Shown: positions 1-10,566 of the stretch, piece by piece | How the letters are laid out: each line of letters starts with the position of its first letter | How positions within the stretch are numbered: position 1 is the stretch's first letter | NCBI RefSeq assembly: GCF_040530035.1 | Contig: NZ_JBEWCD010000001.1 | Location: 2,232,001-2,296,000, forward strand | From: Roseibium sp. HPY-6 | Lineage (GTDB): Bacteria; Pseudomonadota; Alphaproteobacteria; Rhizobiales; Stappiaceae | Direction of reading: 5' to 3' | DNA: 64,000 nucleotides | Made by a program: the position numbers and the translations under genes | Notes under the pieces: generated by a model | Told to the model about the DNA's origin: nothing | Database searches by the model: none | Seen by the model: the letters and a program-made list of their open reading frames with translations, nothing else

Positions 1-1130
1 CTGTCGGCATCCGGCACCCTTTCTCCCATGGTAACAGGTTCGAACCGATAGCGATTGTCCCAGACAACGGCGTGCCTGATACCTGTGAGTGTGGCGGGTG
101 GAACACGGCCCGGCTCGCGCCAGCACCACAAATAGGTGTTGTCCGCTTCATAGACCGCACCGGACAGCGATTGGTGGACCGGTTCTCGTTGCCCAAGGAC
201 CGCGTCCACAGCCTGCAGCTTCAAAAGTCTGGGCCGCGGGCGTTTGCCGGTCACCATGCCCGCAAGTTCTTTCAGGAGCCGCAACCGCAGATCTTCCGGC
301 AGTTTGACAAAAGCTGCCCGGCTCAGTCTCACCGGCCCGGCGGGATGGTGTTCAAGATGCCTGGACACGAATTCACTGACCGTTTCATCCAGGGCCATGC
401 GCGACCGCCTGAGGTGCCCGGCTGTCACTGCCAGCTTTTCTGCCGAAAGGCCCTCCTGTTCGAGGAGGTTCAAGATCCGCCGCAGGCGGCTTCGTTTGTA
501 TTTGGCGTCATGGTTTGAAGGGTCTTCACACCAGGTAAGTTGCCGGTCTCGCAAACTGGCTTCCAGTCGCTTCTTGCGCATGGCCAACAACGGCCGCAAC
601 AAACGCAGTTCAGCAGCACCGTTGGCCTCATCAGCCGACATGGCGCTCAAACCCGAAACACCACTGCCGCGAGTGAGCCTGTCCAGAAACGTTTCGGCCT
701 GATCGTCCAGATGATGCCCCAAAACCAGCGCCTGTGCACCGGAGCCATTCATGTGCTCCGCAATCAGGCGGTAACGTGCGCTGCGGGCTGTTTCCTGAAT
801 ATTGCTCAGGGGTTTTTCGCCGTGCCAGGTCAAAAGGTGCGCGGAAAGTCCGTGTGCACTTGCTGTGTCGAGCACGAACTGTGCTTCCTTGGTGCTCTCG
901 GTTCTCAAGCCGTGATCAACGACGAGAACCTCCGCGTTTCCGGGCCATGACGTTCTGAGGCGCCATTCACTGAAAAGAACCATGAGACAAAGGGAATCCG
1001 CGCCGCCGGAAACACCAAGCGCGAGATTTGAAAACGGCTTAAGGCAAGAAAGGAGCGTATCGACTTCGTCGGCGGAAAGCCCTTGAGGCTCAGCCGGTTT
1101 GTCAGGAACACTGTGCACGCAGACGTTCAT
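1..1130 (-). CDS. tilS: tRNA(Ile)-lysidine synthase, C-terminus cut by window edge
   Basis: Partial gene read on the minus strand; its 3' end lies beyond position 1. From the ATG at 1130-1128 the translation begins MNVCVHSVPDKPAEPQG, and the PP-loop ATP-binding motif SGGADS follows about 40 residues in (near 1000). This is the signature of the N-type ATP pyrophosphatases that make lysidine at the wobble position of tRNA-Ile(CAU). A second conserved stretch (LGHHLDDQAET, near 700) also fits TilS. The frame stays open to the edge, about 376 codons. The start overlaps the end of cpoB by 29 bp, so it is the last visible gene of the tol-pal-cpoB unit. Translation of the 5' half was checked base by base; the 3' half was read more quickly. 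Confidence 0.93.
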   Translation of the reverse strand, partial: MNVCVHSVPDKPAEPQGLSADEVDTLLSCLKPFSNLALGVSGGADSLCLMVLFSEWRLRTSWPGNAEVLVVDHGLRTESTKEAQFVLDTASAHGLSAHLLTWHGEKPLSNIQETARSARYRLIAEHMNGSGAQALVLGHHLDDQAETFLDRLTRGSGVSGLSAMSADEANGAAELRLLRPLLAMRKKRLEASLRDRQLTWCEDPSNHDAKYKRSRLRRILNLLEQEGLSAEKLAVTAGHLRRSRMALDETVSEFVSRHLEHHPAGPVRLSRAAFVKLPEDLRLRLLKELAGMVTGKRPRPRLLKLQAVDAVLGQREPVHQSLSGAVYEADNTYLWCWREPGRVPPATLTGIRHAVVWDNRYRFEPVTMGERVPDAD

Positions 1131-2073
1131 CCCGCGCTTGCGACAATACCGCCGGAGCGGCATTGGGAAATTTGTTCAAAAGTTCTGAGAAGGTCGCACA
1201 GGCGGCGTCGGCTTCACCAAGGCCCCGCAGCGAGACACCTAGTTTGAGAAGGCTGTCGGGACTTTTCGAGTTGCCCGGATGGTCCGTATAGGTCTTCAAA
1301 AACGCATCGGCCGCGCCGCGATAGTCCTGTTGTGCGAGCAGGCTTTCACCGAGCCAGTACTGGGCGTTCGCGGTCAGATCGCTATCGGGATAGGATTCGA
1401 TGAAGGTGCGAAACCCGCGCTCCGCCCCGGCATAGTCTCCATTGACGGCGAGCGAATAGGCCTGGTCGTAATCGGTTCGCGGGTCGCCGCTGCCAATGAT
1501 GCCTGCAATGGCATCATCATCGATTGCCAACCCCGGGTCAGGCGCAATGTCCTGACCGGTTCCAGGAAGAGTTTGCAGTCCTCTGGCCAAGTCCCCCAGG
1601 TTGATCGGACCGTCGGACGGAAGCCCGGCAGGCGCGTTGTCTTCTTCATATCCACCCGATTGCGACCAAGTACCGTCGCCGGAACCGTCCGCAGGGATCG
1701 TTGCCGTGCCACCGTTTGGAAGAGAAAGCGTCCCGCCGCGCGGTGTTCCGTCTGATTCAAGCCCGGGCGCCGTGCTGCCCGGCACGCCCCGCGGCGTCAG
1801 CTCGGATCTTTGCCCGGGCGTGCCACCTTCAAGCTGCTGGAAACGATATTCATTGTCTTCCTGCATACGGCGCATCTGGTCTTGCATCTCACGCAATTGA
1901 AACGACAATTGCTCGATCTGCCCGGTGAGCGTCCGGATCCGTTCCTCCAGTTGACCGATTCTGACAGACGAATCGTCCTTTTTCCGCCCGAACAGCTGAG
2001 CCTCGGAAGGGCTCGCTGTGGCGATCAGTACAAACGCCAGAAAAATTCCCGCAAATGCCTTGTATTTCTGCAT
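1102..2073 (-). CDS. cpoB: CpoB (YbgF), Tol-Pal coordinator of peptidoglycan synthesis
   Basis: A 323-residue periplasmic protein. It has a Sec signal peptide (hydrophobic FAGIFLAFVLIA ending near SEAQ, about residue 26), then a heptad-rich coiled coil (about 38-80, rich in Q, E, R and M) of the YbgF trimerisation type. A long Gly/Pro/Ser-rich linker (about 85-180) follows, then three TPR-like repeats in the C-terminal 130 residues (for example DYDQAYSLAVNGDYAGAERGF and AQYWLGESLLAQQDYRGAADAF). In other bacteria CpoB links Tol energy state to PBP1B activity. It follows pal after a 266-bp gap containing a hairpin and overlaps tilS, so it may have its own promoter. Confidence 0.93.
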   Translation of the reverse strand: MQKYKAFAGIFLAFVLIATASPSEAQLFGRKKDDSSVRIGQLEERIRTLTGQIEQLSFQLREMQDQMRRMQEDNEYRFQQLEGGTPGQRSELTPRGVPGSTAPGLESDGTPRGGTLSLPNGGTATIPADGSGDGTWSQSGGYEEDNAPAGLPSDGPINLGDLARGLQTLPGTGQDIAPDPGLAIDDDAIAGIIGSGDPRTDYDQAYSLAVNGDYAGAERGFRTFIESYPDSDLTANAQYWLGESLLAQQDYRGAADAFLKTYTDHPGNSKSPDSLLKLGVSLRGLGEADAACATFSELLNKFPNAAPAVLSQARDERLRAQCS

Positions 2074-2284
2074 TCAGTCCTCCGGTTCACAGATCCGATG
2101 GCAAATTGACTTTGAACGCGCCCACGGGGTGCAACATGCACCTTGGCTCAACTGCCTTTGTACATGAAAAGTCTTAGACATGCCCGGCTCTGCACTCAAG
2201 GCCACAGAGCGCCCGGACTTCGGCTAAATTTTGACGATTGACGTTCCCGCCGGCAGAAAGCGTGAATTTGACCGCTAAATGCAA

Positions 2285-2311
2285 GAAGGCCGGGGAAATC
2301 CCCGGCCTGAC
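2285..2311 (-). terminator. Hairpin terminator downstream of pal
   Basis: A perfect 9-bp stem with a 2-nt loop (GGCCGGGGA-AA-TCCCCGGCC, 2288-2307) lies 30 bp past the pal stop codon. On the minus strand the stem is followed by TTCTTGCATTT, a weak T tract. It probably ends or attenuates the tolQRAB-pal message before cpoB. Confidence 0.6.
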
Positions 2312-2339
2312 TGAGCGTTCGGCGCAGCAAAACTGAAAA

Positions 2340-2825
2340 TCAGTTGGTCGCGTTGTTCAGCACCGTTACGGCACGTCTGTTCTGCGACCAGCAGCTGTTG
2401 TCGTTACACACAGCTACGGGGCGTTCCTTGCCATAGGAAATCGTCTTGATCCGCGAAGCACTCACGCCCTGCGAAACCAAATAGTCCCTTGCAGCCTGCG
2501 CCCGGCGCGCACCAAGTGCAATGTTGTACTGGCGCGTGCCGCGTTCGTCGGCATGACCTTCAACAGTGATCGTATACTGCGAATACCGGTTGAGCCATTT
2601 CGCCTGCCCGGCGAGGGTCGTCTGACCTTGAGAGTTCAGAACCGACTGGTCCTCTTCAAAGAAAACACGGTCACCGACATTAACGACAAAATCCTGACCC
2701 GTGCCCGGCTTCACGTTACTGGAAAGCCCGTCCGGCTTTGTCTGGGCACATGCCGCCGCGAACAAAAGCGCAAAACAGACGATGATCCATCGTGCCCCCT
2801 GCCCGGCATATTCTGTTTTAAACAT
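2340..2825 (-). CDS. pal: Peptidoglycan-associated lipoprotein Pal
   Basis: A 161-residue outer-membrane lipoprotein. The N-terminus has a hydrophobic stretch ending in a lipobox (FAAAC, lipidated Cys near residue 26). The C-terminal 110 residues form an OmpA-like peptidoglycan-binding domain, with the typical VEGHADERGTRQYNIALG motif and an RRA(V) ending. Pal anchors the outer membrane to peptidoglycan and binds TolB. It lies 155 bp downstream of tolB on the same strand and has the usual Pal length. Confidence 0.97.
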   Translation of the reverse strand: MFKTEYAGQGARWIIVCFALLFAAACAQTKPDGLSSNVKPGTGQDFVVNVGDRVFFEEDQSVLNSQGQTTLAGQAKWLNRYSQYTITVEGHADERGTRQYNIALGARRAQAARDYLVSQGVSASRIKTISYGKERPVAVCNDNSCWSQNRRAVTVLNNATN

Positions 2826-2980
2826 TCCCGTCTCCTACATCCCCAGCCCGTCAACCCGACATCCGCTTCGCCCGGTTTTAGGTAAATGCTTTGTAGCCAA
2901 ACCTGGTTAAGGCGGTCTTTTCAAACTTGGTTAACAGGACATGACCGGCGCCCGCCATTGGCAGAGCAGCCAGGTCCGAT

Positions 2981-4330
2981 TCAGTTGATGAGCGGCGACC
3001 AGGACGGGTCCGACGCAAATGCCGGGGTGTCCACCCGCTGCTCATTGTATCCGGTCAGGTCTACGGTCCATACCTGCGGCCCGCCGTTTGCACCCGGTGT
3101 GTCGCGGAAGAATACCAGAACTCTGCCGTTCGGCGACCATGCAGGCCCCTCGTTGTGATAGCCCTCCGTCAGAATGCGCTCGCCTTTGCCGTCGGGTTTC
3201 ATGACACCGATCATGAACCGCCCCTGGTGCTGCTTGGTGAAGGCGATCAAATCTCCGCGAGGTGACCAGACCGGTGTCGAATAACGGCCCGGACCAAAGG
3301 AAATACGCCGTGCTTCGCCGCCATTTGCGCTCATGACGTAGAGCTGCTGACTGCCGCCTCTGTCGGACTCAAAAACGATCTGGCGACCGTCGGGAGAAAA
3401 AGACGGGCTGGTGTCGATGGCAGCGCCATTGGTCAGACGCGTTGTGCGACGCGACCGCAAGTCCATTTTGAAAATATTGGCATTGCCGCCCTGCTGCAGG
3501 CTCATGACGACGCTTTGGCCATCGGGAGAAAAGCGCGGTGCGAATGTCATGCCTGGAAAGTTTCCGACAATCTCACGCTGGCCGGTCTCGATATTCAACA
3601 GATAGACGCTCGGATCCGTACCGCCATAGGACATGTAGGTGATTTCCTGGCTGGTCGGTGAAAAACGGGGCGTCAGCACAAGGTCGTCCCCACGCGTCAG
3701 ATAGCGCACGTTCGCACCGTCCTGATCCATGATTGCCAGGCGCTTGACCCGTTTGTCTTTTGTACCGGTCTCGTCGACGAAGACGATGCGGGTATCGAAG
3801 TAACCTTTCTCGCCAGTCAGGCGCTCGTAGATCGCGTCCGAAATGATATGGGCGAGCCGGCGCCAGTTTTCCGGCGTCGTAAAGAATTGCTGGCCGAGCA
3901 TCTGTTCCTGGGCGAAGACGTCCCAGAGACGGAATTCGGCCCGCAAGCGCCCGTCAGGTTGCTTCGTGACCGTTCCCGTCACCAGCGCCTGCGCGCTGAT
4001 CTGGCGCCAGTCGCCAAAGCGCGGCGTGGAGTTCACGCTCATGTTCTTCTGGATGAAGCTTGCCGGATCCAGGGGATTGAACAGACCGGAGCGTTTCAGG
4101 TCGGCTGCGATGACCGACGTCATGTCGGCGGCGAGTTTATCGTCGCCACCCTCAGCCGAAAACGAAGGCAGGGCAATCGGCAGCGGCTCGATATTGCCCT
4201 GCGTGATATCGATCTCGACAAGGGCGAATGCTGGTTTTGGAGCGGAAACAGCGGCAATGGTCACAAGAACGGCAAGTCCGAGGGCCTTGAGCCCTTTCGG
4301 AACGTTAAGCGTTTTCAGTAGTCCATGCAT
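2981..4330 (-). CDS. tolB: Tol-Pal system beta-propeller protein TolB
   Basis: A 449-residue periplasmic protein. The frame is open further upstream, but the ATG at 4330 gives a proper signal peptide ([16 protein letters not shown]...FA), and GGGAG lies about 9 nt before it. The N-terminal domain (about 35-165) resembles an anticodon-binding fold, followed by the six-bladed propeller with repeated FSPDG/WSP-N-G motifs (for example [41 protein letters not shown]). TolB docks Pal and TolA at the division site. It lies between tolA (44 bp upstream) and pal. Confidence 0.96.
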   Translation of the reverse strand: MHGLLKTLNVPKGLKALGLAVLVTIAAVSAPKPAFALVEIDITQGNIEPLPIALPSFSAEGGDDKLAADMTSVIAADLKRSGLFNPLDPASFIQKNMSVNSTPRFGDWRQISAQALVTGTVTKQPDGRLRAEFRLWDVFAQEQMLGQQFFTTPENWRRLAHIISDAIYERLTGEKGYFDTRIVFVDETGTKDKRVKRLAIMDQDGANVRYLTRGDDLVLTPRFSPTSQEITYMSYGGTDPSVYLLNIETGQREIVGNFPGMTFAPRFSPDGQSVVMSLQQGGNANIFKMDLRSRRTTRLTNGAAIDTSPSFSPDGRQIVFESDRGGSQQLYVMSANGGEARRISFGPGRYSTPVWSPRGDLIAFTKQHQGRFMIGVMKPDGKGERILTEGYHNEGPAWSPNGRVLVFFRDTPGANGGPQVWTVDLTGYNEQRVDTPAFASDPSWSPLIN

Positions 4331-4374
4331 GAGCGCTCTGCTCCCTTTTCGAACGGTCCCTTGACAGGACCCGG

Positions 4375-5313
4375 CTAGCCCCCGAGCATTTCCCTGGGGT
4401 CGAAATTGATGATCACTTCCTGCCAAGCTTCATACTTGGCAATTGGCAGAGAATAAGGCTGACACCGCATAACGGCGCGAACAGCGCTGCTTGACGCCGC
4501 TCCGAATGCGGGATTTCCGTTGGAATTCAAGACTTCCGGGCTGCCGGACACCTCGCCGCTTTGCGACAAGTTGAAACGCACCCGGACCTTCAGGTCTTCG
4601 GCGCCAACCGCGCCAACCGGCGGATTCCAGCATTGCGCGACCTGACCGCGCAGCGCATCAAGCTCCGACTGGCTCATGCGCACATTCTGAGCACCCTGCC
4701 GCGACCCGAGAGCTGCCTCCTGCTGAGAGGCGTTGCCTTCCTGTTTCGCCGGCTCGACCTTGTTGAGCAGGGCGGCGATCTGCGTTGAATCGAAGTCGTC
4801 CCTCGGGGGTTCCGGTGCCCGCTGTGGCGGTTGCGGCTTTGATCTCGGCGTTGCGCTGGTCACGATCGGCTGCGGTTCCGGTGCAGCCTCCTGTTGCGGT
4901 TCCGGTTCCGGCGCGGGGGCAGGCTCGGCTGTTTCGGCGGGCACGGGCTCCGGGGCCGGAGCAGGTTCAGGTTCTGGCTCTGCGACCGGAACCGGTTCAG
5001 GCTCCGGTGCAGGTGTCGGCGCGGGCGCAGGTGTGGGCGGTGTTGGCTGCTGCACGTTGCTCTCACCCGGCTTGTCGGCCGGCTGCGGTGGCTCGTCCGC
5101 TTCCGTTTCGCTCGGCTGCAGGGCGGCAACATCCCGGATCTCGGCGGTTCTCTCGCCGAGCCTGAGCTGTGTGAACTCCTCGACCGGTATCAGATCCACC
5201 GGAAGAGACTCAACTTGAGGCACAGAAAAACTCTCCGCGTCCGGAAGGGCGATCAACCCCCAGACCAGAATGACCGAATGACCGGCCAGAGACGCGATGA
5301 GACCTGCGCGCAT
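4375..5313 (-). CDS. tolA: Tol-Pal inner-membrane bridge protein TolA (TonB-like C-terminus)
   Basis: A 312-residue protein with one N-terminal transmembrane helix (residues 1-25, [19 protein letters not shown]). A long Pro/Glu/Ala-rich linker (about 65-170, many PAP/PEP repeats) spans the periplasm. The C-terminal domain of about 95 residues includes [12 protein letters not shown] and [13 protein letters not shown], the TolA/TonB C-terminal pattern. TolA transmits force from TolQR to TolB-Pal. The extreme Pro/Glu composition produces several spurious antisense reading frames here. Confidence 0.95.
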   Translation of the reverse strand: MRAGLIASLAGHSVILVWGLIALPDAESFSVPQVESLPVDLIPVEEFTQLRLGERTAEIRDVAALQPSETEADEPPQPADKPGESNVQQPTPPTPAPAPTPAPEPEPVPVAEPEPEPAPAPEPVPAETAEPAPAPEPEPQQEAAPEPQPIVTSATPRSKPQPPQRAPEPPRDDFDSTQIAALLNKVEPAKQEGNASQQEAALGSRQGAQNVRMSQSELDALRGQVAQCWNPPVGAVGAEDLKVRVRFNLSQSGEVSGSPEVLNSNGNPAFGAASSSAVRAVMRCQPYSLPIAKYEAWQEVIINFDPREMLGG

Positions 5314-5319
5314 GACGCG

Positions 5320-5772
5320 TTACGAGTCCCGTTCTTCCAGAGTGACAAGTCCTAGACGCTTAAAGCCGGCCGCATTGATGCGGCCCATGAGTTTCATCAT
5401 TGTTCCGTAGTCGGCATCCTGATCGCCGCGCACATAAATGCGCTCTTCATACCCGTTGGCGGCAATTGCCTCGAGCTTCGGAACGACTTCATCGATCGCA
5501 ATCGGTGTGTCCTGAATGAAAATCTCTCCACCCGAATTCACCGAAATCGTTATCGGCTCCGTGTCCCCTTCCAGCGCCTTTGCCTGCGTTTCCGGCAGGT
5601 CGATCGGCACACCGACGGTCAACAGCGGCGCTGCGACCATGAAGATGATCAGAAGCACGAGCATGACATCCACAAATGGCGTCACGTTGATCTCGGTCAT
5701 CAGAACGGCGCGCTTGCGCCGGCGTCCCCGCCGTCCGCCGCCTGCATCTCCCGCGCCAACCTGCATGCCCAT
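5320..5772 (-). CDS. tolR: Proton-channel subunit TolR
   Basis: A 150-residue ExbD/TolR family protein. A basic cytoplasmic N-terminus (GRRGRRRKRA) precedes one transmembrane helix containing the proton-carrying Asp in PFVDVMLVLLIIFMV. The remainder is the periplasmic TolR domain (VPIDLPETQAKALEGD, IYVRGDQDADYGTMMKLMGRI). It lies 3 bp after tolQ and 6 bp before tolA, so translation is probably coupled. Confidence 0.97.
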   Translation of the reverse strand: MGMQVGAGDAGGGRRGRRRKRAVLMTEINVTPFVDVMLVLLIIFMVAAPLLTVGVPIDLPETQAKALEGDTEPITISVNSGGEIFIQDTPIAIDEVVPKLEAIAANGYEERIYVRGDQDADYGTMMKLMGRINAAGFKRLGLVTLEERDS

Positions 5773-5775
5773 GGC

Positions 5776-6483
5776 TCAGCCCCTTTCGTCGATTTGACGC
5801 GAGAGGATTGCCGAAAACTCGTCGGCAAACCCTTCCATCCGGGCGACGGCCTTGCCGACGTCGGAGGCGAACTTGTTGTAGGCGATGACGGCCGGTATCG
5901 CGGCAAGCAGCCCAAGAGCCGTTGCGAACAACGCTTCAGCGATACCGGGCGCAACAACGGCCAGGTTGGTGCTTTCCGACGCGGCGATCGCCTGAAATGC
6001 CGTCATGATACCCCAGACCGTCCCGAAAAGCCCGATGAACGGCGCCGCTGAGCCAACCGTTGCCAGGATCAGCAAACGGCTTTCAAGGCGCTCCGCCTCG
6101 CGCTGTATGGTCACGTCCATGACGCGGTCAATGCGTTGCTGCAGCGAACCGATCGCGGGTTTGGCACCCTCGTGACTGCGTTTCCACTCTCGCATGGCCG
6201 CCACAAAGAGCGCCGCCATGGAGTGGTTCACCCGATTGTGCAACGTGCCGTATAATTCTTCCAGGGACTGTCCGGACCAGAACACGGTCTCAAACCGGCT
6301 CATCTGACGCCGTGTACGACCCATCAGCAAGACCTTGTCGACAATGATCGCCCAGCACCAGACCGAAGCAGCCAACAGGCCGATCATCACGATCTTGACG
6401 ACGATATGCGCTTGCCAGAACAGCGAGAAGAAAGAAATGTCGCCTTCCGGCGCTGCCAATGTCGATTGGACAAGTGTTTCCAT
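5776..6483 (-). CDS. tolQ: Proton-channel subunit TolQ
   Basis: A 235-residue MotA/TolQ/ExbB family membrane protein with three predicted transmembrane segments (about 20-45, 135-160 and 170-195). The family motif is visible at ATVGSAAPFIGLFGTVWGIMTAFQAI (quoted only to locate the second helix). With TolR it uses the proton motive force to drive TolA. It is the first gene of the tolQRAB cluster. The 265-bp gap upstream, toward ybgC, probably holds its promoter, but I could not assign a convincing -35/-10 pair. Confidence 0.97.
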   Translation of the reverse strand: METLVQSTLAAPEGDISFFSLFWQAHIVVKIVMIGLLAASVWCWAIIVDKVLLMGRTRRQMSRFETVFWSGQSLEELYGTLHNRVNHSMAALFVAAMREWKRSHEGAKPAIGSLQQRIDRVMDVTIQREAERLESRLLILATVGSAAPFIGLFGTVWGIMTAFQAIAASESTNLAVVAPGIAEALFATALGLLAAIPAVIAYNKFASDVGKAVARMEGFADEFSAILSRQIDERG

Positions 6484-6748
6484 AAATTCAATGACCCCTT
6501 GGCCGTCTGACGTTATACGTGTCCCAAATTCTCCGGTGGTGCGTCGGCAGCCCGGAATCAGAACGCCAGTAATCGATAGCCAGCGCCTCTCTGACGTTTG
6601 AATTTGTCAAAACTGGGACTTTGCCGAGCAAAGCAAGCCCTTCTTAAAAGGAATCAATTAAGGTTACTGCAAGATTAACGCAGAAAACTGTTTCCCAATA
6701 TTTTGATGAAATCTGATGACTTGAGAATACGGTCCGGGCGCAAACCGT

Positions 6749-7240
6749 TCATTCATCAAGCAATTCGCTCGGCGCGTGTTGAGCCAGTTTTTCTGAAAGA
6801 TTGACCGGAAGACGCGTTGGCCGGCCTTCGCTGGTGATCACTGCGACTGTCACGGCCGCCGAAACGAGAAGTTCCTCACCCCGATACGCAAGCTGATCGA
6901 GCTTGATTCTAGCGCCCATATACTCCGACAGGCTCGTGTGGATCTCCAGAACGTCGTCAATTCGCGCCGGTTTTTGAAAATCCAGGGTCATGCCGCGAAC
7001 TGCGAACGCCAGAGCCCGGCCATGCTTGCCTGCCGCCAGTTCACTGTGATGAATGCCGATGAGACGAAGAAAATCGGACCTTGCCCGTTCAAAAAAACGG
7101 ACATAGGCACCGTGATATACGATGCCGGTGAAATCGGTATCTTCGTAATACACCCTCAGTGGGAGCACATGACCGCCCTTTTCAAGGCGGCCGGACAAGT
7201 CCGGCCAATCCGTCACGGAGCCATCCTTTTGTTCGAACAC
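6749..7240 (-). CDS. ybgC: YbgC-family acyl-CoA thioesterase of the Tol-Pal cluster
   Basis: A 163-residue single-hotdog-fold thioesterase. The N-terminal active-site motif YYEDTDFTGIVYHGAYVRFFERAR contains the Asp and the HGxYxxFxExAR pattern typical of YbgC/4HBT enzymes. YbgC hydrolyses acyl-CoA/ACP species and is traditionally encoded immediately upstream of tolQ, as here. The C-terminal half (LDQLAYRGEELLVSAAVTVAVI) is the second hotdog strand set. Confidence 0.95.
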   Translation of the reverse strand: MFEQKDGSVTDWPDLSGRLEKGGHVLPLRVYYEDTDFTGIVYHGAYVRFFERARSDFLRLIGIHHSELAAGKHGRALAFAVRGMTLDFQKPARIDDVLEIHTSLSEYMGARIKLDQLAYRGEELLVSAAVTVAVITSEGRPTRLPVNLSEKLAQHAPSELLDE

Positions 7241-7277
7241 TCAAAGGCCGTCCGGTCAGTCGACCGGACGGCCTCTT
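7241..7277 (-). terminator. Strong hairpin terminator after the chemoreceptor gene
   Basis: A perfect 12-bp stem (AGGCCGTCCGGT / ACCGGACGGCCT, 7245-7256 and 7263-7274) with a 6-nt loop lies 20 bp past the stop of the minus-strand chemoreceptor gene and directly before the ybgC start codon. The stem is followed by TTT on the minus strand. It separates the two genes. Confidence 0.8.
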
Positions 7278-7295
7278 GATTACCTAGGATCCGGC

Positions 7296-9407
7296 TTAGG
7301 CTGCCGCAACCTCTGACAGGAATTTCTCCACGGACGCTCGCAGATGTTCAGCCTGTTGCTTCATCTCGATCGTCGCCGTCAGCATGTCGCCCACAGCGGC
7401 AGAGTTTTCCGCAACGCCTTCGTTGAGGGAAACAACCGTAGAGGCCACACTGCGTGTCCCGTCAGCCGCTTCGGCAACGTTCCTTGAGATCTCGCTTGTG
7501 GCAGATCCCTGCTGCTGCACCGCGTCCGAGATGGTCATCGTGTAGGAATTGACTTCCTCTACCGATTCCGAGACGCGCGCAATTTCTTCAACCGCATCGG
7601 ACGTCGACGCTTGAATTGCCGAGATCTGAGCGGAAATTTCCTCCGTCGCCTTGGCTGTCTGACCGGCCAGCGACTTCACTTCGGACGCGACAACGGCAAA
7701 GCCCTTGCCGGCATCTCCGGCGCGCGCCGCTTCGATCGTTGCGTTAAGTGCCAGGAGATTGGTCTGCTCCGCAATTTCGGAAATCAGCGAGAGAACATCA
7801 CCAATCTTGTTGGCAGCCTCTGCGAGCCCGGAGATCTTGGAGTTGGAGCTCTGCGCAGCCGCCGTGGTCTGCTCCACAATCGACGCGGTTGTCTCTACCT
7901 GCCGGGAAATCTCCGAAATCGAAGCATTCAACTCTTCAGTTGCAGACGCAACGGCCTGAACATTCGAGGAGGCGTTTTCAGAAGTGGAAACAGCCGTTTG
8001 CCCCTGTTCGGAAGCAGACGCGGAGCGCTCGTTCAGCGCGGAGGAAACGCCTTCGACGCGTGCAATATTGGTCTCGACAAGTTCCAGAACCGACTGGGAT
8101 TCGGCCCGGAAGTCGGCGATGAGAGAATCGATCAGTTTCTCTCGTTTCTCACGAGCAATGTGACCGACCTTGCGTTCAGCCGCCAACCGTTCCCGCTCAA
8201 CGGAATTGTCCTTGAAGACTTCGATGCATCGCGCCATTCGACCAATTTCATCCTGCCGGTCGGTGGCGTCCACGGCAACTTCCAAGTCGCCGTCGGCAAT
8301 TCTGCTCGCCGCGACCGCCAAATGTTCCATTGGCGCAAACATGCGCCGCGTGACCCACCAGATCAGACCGACGATCGGCACGAGACACAGGAAACCGGAA
8401 ATGACGGCGCCATAGGTAATACGATCTGCGGCTGCCGACAATTCCGTCTGCATGACAGCTTGGACAACGCCGTAAGGAGTGGTTTCAAACGTGTTGTCGG
8501 CTTCGGCAAATCTGTAATCACTGTCATCGAGCCTGATCAGCCGGTCTCCCACAGCAATATTTGCGAGATCGTGAGCGGCTGAAGCGCTGCCGGAATCATC
8601 GAGCTTGACGATTTTGCCCAGAGCATCGACCAGGAAGATCTGCTCACTGTCGCCAATGCCGGTCGGTTCGTTCAGCAGTGTGGCCAGCCGCTTCATATCG
8701 GCGCTGAACGCGACGGCGCCGAAAAAGCGATCCAGATAATAGACAGGCGCTGCGAGCACGAGAGAAACCGTTCCGTCCTCTCCTGCTACAAATCCCGATG
8801 CGTATATCTGTCCGGCCGCAAGCGTTTCCGCTTTGGCAGCGTCATAGAGTTTGCCCATCGCGATTTGAACGGGATTGCCCTTGATGGCCTCGTCGTCGAC
8901 GTGAAATGCAAACTCGGGGCCCTTCTTGTACGAATAGGTGATGAAGCCATCCGGATTTGCCAGGGCCGCATCGGAAAAGAGACCCTGCGCGATGACATCC
9001 TGATAGATCGGATGCACAACCTTGTGGTTGTTCACGTAGTAATTTGATTCCGGCGGTTCCAGAAGAAGATGACGCTCGTGCGGTGAATGCGGGTTGTCGG
9101 TCACGAAGATTTTCCGAAGGGTTTCATTCTGTCCCTCCTTCAAGTTCTTCCAGCCGACCATCGTCTTCATGAGGCTGTCTTTAGCGCCCTCAAGTGTTAC
9201 GAAAAACTTCGCACTGTTGGTCACCTGGTCCAGTGCAAGCTCAAGCACTTTTTGCTTGGCCTTGGTTGCACTTTGCAGGCTGTTGTCGGCCTGGCCGTTG
9301 GCAACGTCCCTGGATAGGGTGGATGTAACTGTAACAATCGCAACGCACATTGTGAGTGCGCCCGCCAAGAACATAAGAGCCAGTTTTGATGAAAGCCGCT
9401 TACGCAT
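7296..9407 (-). CDS. Methyl-accepting chemotaxis protein with extracellular Cache-like sensor
   Basis: A 703-residue transmembrane chemoreceptor. The start chosen is the ATG at 9407, preceded by GGGGGA, giving [13 protein letters not shown]; a longer open frame adds 25 unlikely residues. Order: transmembrane helix 1 (about 8-30), a large periplasmic sensor (about 31-335, Cache-like, with [20 protein letters not shown]), helix 2 (about 335-358), HAMP domain, then the cytoplasmic signalling domain. The conserved hairpin tip is [18 protein letters not shown] near residue 560. No CheR-tethering pentapeptide is present at the C-terminus. The ligand is not predictable. It stands alone between ruvB and ybgC. 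Confidence 0.94.
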   Translation of the reverse strand: MRKRLSSKLALMFLAGALTMCVAIVTVTSTLSRDVANGQADNSLQSATKAKQKVLELALDQVTNSAKFFVTLEGAKDSLMKTMVGWKNLKEGQNETLRKIFVTDNPHSPHERHLLLEPPESNYYVNNHKVVHPIYQDVIAQGLFSDAALANPDGFITYSYKKGPEFAFHVDDEAIKGNPVQIAMGKLYDAAKAETLAAGQIYASGFVAGEDGTVSLVLAAPVYYLDRFFGAVAFSADMKRLATLLNEPTGIGDSEQIFLVDALGKIVKLDDSGSASAAHDLANIAVGDRLIRLDDSDYRFAEADNTFETTPYGVVQAVMQTELSAAADRITYGAVISGFLCLVPIVGLIWWVTRRMFAPMEHLAVAASRIADGDLEVAVDATDRQDEIGRMARCIEVFKDNSVERERLAAERKVGHIAREKREKLIDSLIADFRAESQSVLELVETNIARVEGVSSALNERSASASEQGQTAVSTSENASSNVQAVASATEELNASISEISRQVETTASIVEQTTAAAQSSNSKISGLAEAANKIGDVLSLISEIAEQTNLLALNATIEAARAGDAGKGFAVVASEVKSLAGQTAKATEEISAQISAIQASTSDAVEEIARVSESVEEVNSYTMTISDAVQQQGSATSEISRNVAEAADGTRSVASTVVSLNEGVAENSAAVGDMLTATIEMKQQAEHLRASVEKFLSEVAAA

Positions 9408-9525
9408 AGTGTCCCCCGCATAGTTGGGGGGACAATAGGCAGGGATTCGCCAATAAATACTTAACCACAACCGCCCGTTCATCGATAAAAATACGGATGA
9501 CGCAGAATCAGATTATGGAAGATTT

Positions 9526-10566
9526 TCAGTCCGGATCGGCAAAGAGACCCATCTGGGAGATCTCGGACCGCTCCGGTGCCGCAAGCCCGAGATGGGCAAA
9601 CGCTGTTGGCGTCAGAAGCCGGCCACGAGGCGTGCGTTGCAGAAACCCGTTCTGAATCAGGTAGGGCTCCACAATTTCCTCGATCGCATCTCTCGGCTCG
9701 GAGAGTGCGGCTGCGATGGTTTCGATCCCGACCGGTCCACCGCCGAAGTTAACAGCGATTTGCCTGAGATATCTTCGATCGAGTCCATCGAGGCCGGCGC
9801 CGTCCACCTCCAGCTGCAGGAGCGCTTTGTCCGCAAGCGCTCTGTCGACCTTTTCGATGCCCTCAAAAACCGCAAAGTCGCGGACGCGGCGCAAAAGCCG
9901 CCCGGCAATGCGAGGCGTCCCGCGTGAGCGCTTGGCGATTTCGTGCGCACCGTCTTCCGCAATGCCTATTCCGAGAATGGCAGCGCCCCGCTTTACGATG
10001 TGCTCAAGCTCGTCGACCGTGTAGAACTGCAGCCGAACGGGAATGCCGAACCGGTCCCTCAGGGGCGTCGTCAGAAGCCCGAGACGGGTGGTGGCGGCAA
10101 CCAGCGTAAATTTCGCAAGATCGATCTTGACCGAACGCGCTGCCGGGCCCTCGCCGATGATCAGGTCGAGCTGGTAGTCTTCCATCGCCGGGTAAAGCAC
10201 TTCTTCAACCGCCGGATTGAGCCGGTGAATCTCATCGATAAACAGAACGTCACGCTCTTCCAGATTGGTCAGAAGCGCCGCCAGGTCGCCTGCCTTGGCA
10301 ATGACCGGTCCTGAAGTTGCGCGAAAATTCACGCCGAGTTCCCGGGCCATGATCTGAGCCAGTGTCGTTTTGCCGAGACCGGGCGGGCCGACGAACAGAA
10401 CGTGGTCAAGCGCTTCACCGCGCGCCTTGGCTGCCCCGATGAAGACTTTCAGGTTGGCACGTGCCTGCGCCTGGCCGACAAAATCATCCAGCGCCTGCGG
10501 GCGCATGGTGCTGTCGATTTCGTCACCGCGAATTTCCGGCGCGACGATACGGGTGTCATCCGACAT
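9526..10566 (-). CDS. ruvB: Holliday junction branch-migration ATPase RuvB
   Basis: A 346-residue AAA+ motor. Walker A is [11 protein letters not shown] (about 62-72), Walker B is [10 protein letters not shown], sensor 1 is VAATTRLG, and the C-terminal winged helix ends in [14 protein letters not shown]. It forms hexamers that drive branch migration with RuvA. The start overlaps the stop of the small membrane gene by 11 bp, placing it in a ruvC-ruvA-(small gene)-ruvB operon. Confidence 0.98.
   Translation of the reverse strand: MSDDTRIVAPEIRGDEIDSTMRPQALDDFVGQAQARANLKVFIGAAKARGEALDHVLFVGPPGLGKTTLAQIMARELGVNFRATSGPVIAKAGDLAALLTNLEERDVLFIDEIHRLNPAVEEVLYPAMEDYQLDLIIGEGPAARSVKIDLAKFTLVAATTRLGLLTTPLRDRFGIPVRLQFYTVDELEHIVKRGAAILGIGIAEDGAHEIAKRSRGTPRIAGRLLRRVRDFAVFEGIEKVDRALADKALLQLEVDGAGLDGLDRRYLRQIAVNFGGGPVGIETIAAALSEPRDAIEEIVEPYLIQNGFLQRTPRGRLLTPTAFAHLGLAAPERSEISQMGLFADPD

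Noticed and set aside
4733..5355. Long open frames opposite tolA (Gly/Arg- or Ser-rich)
   Set aside because: They are shadows of the Pro/Glu-rich TolA linker, with low-complexity composition and no ribosome-binding site.
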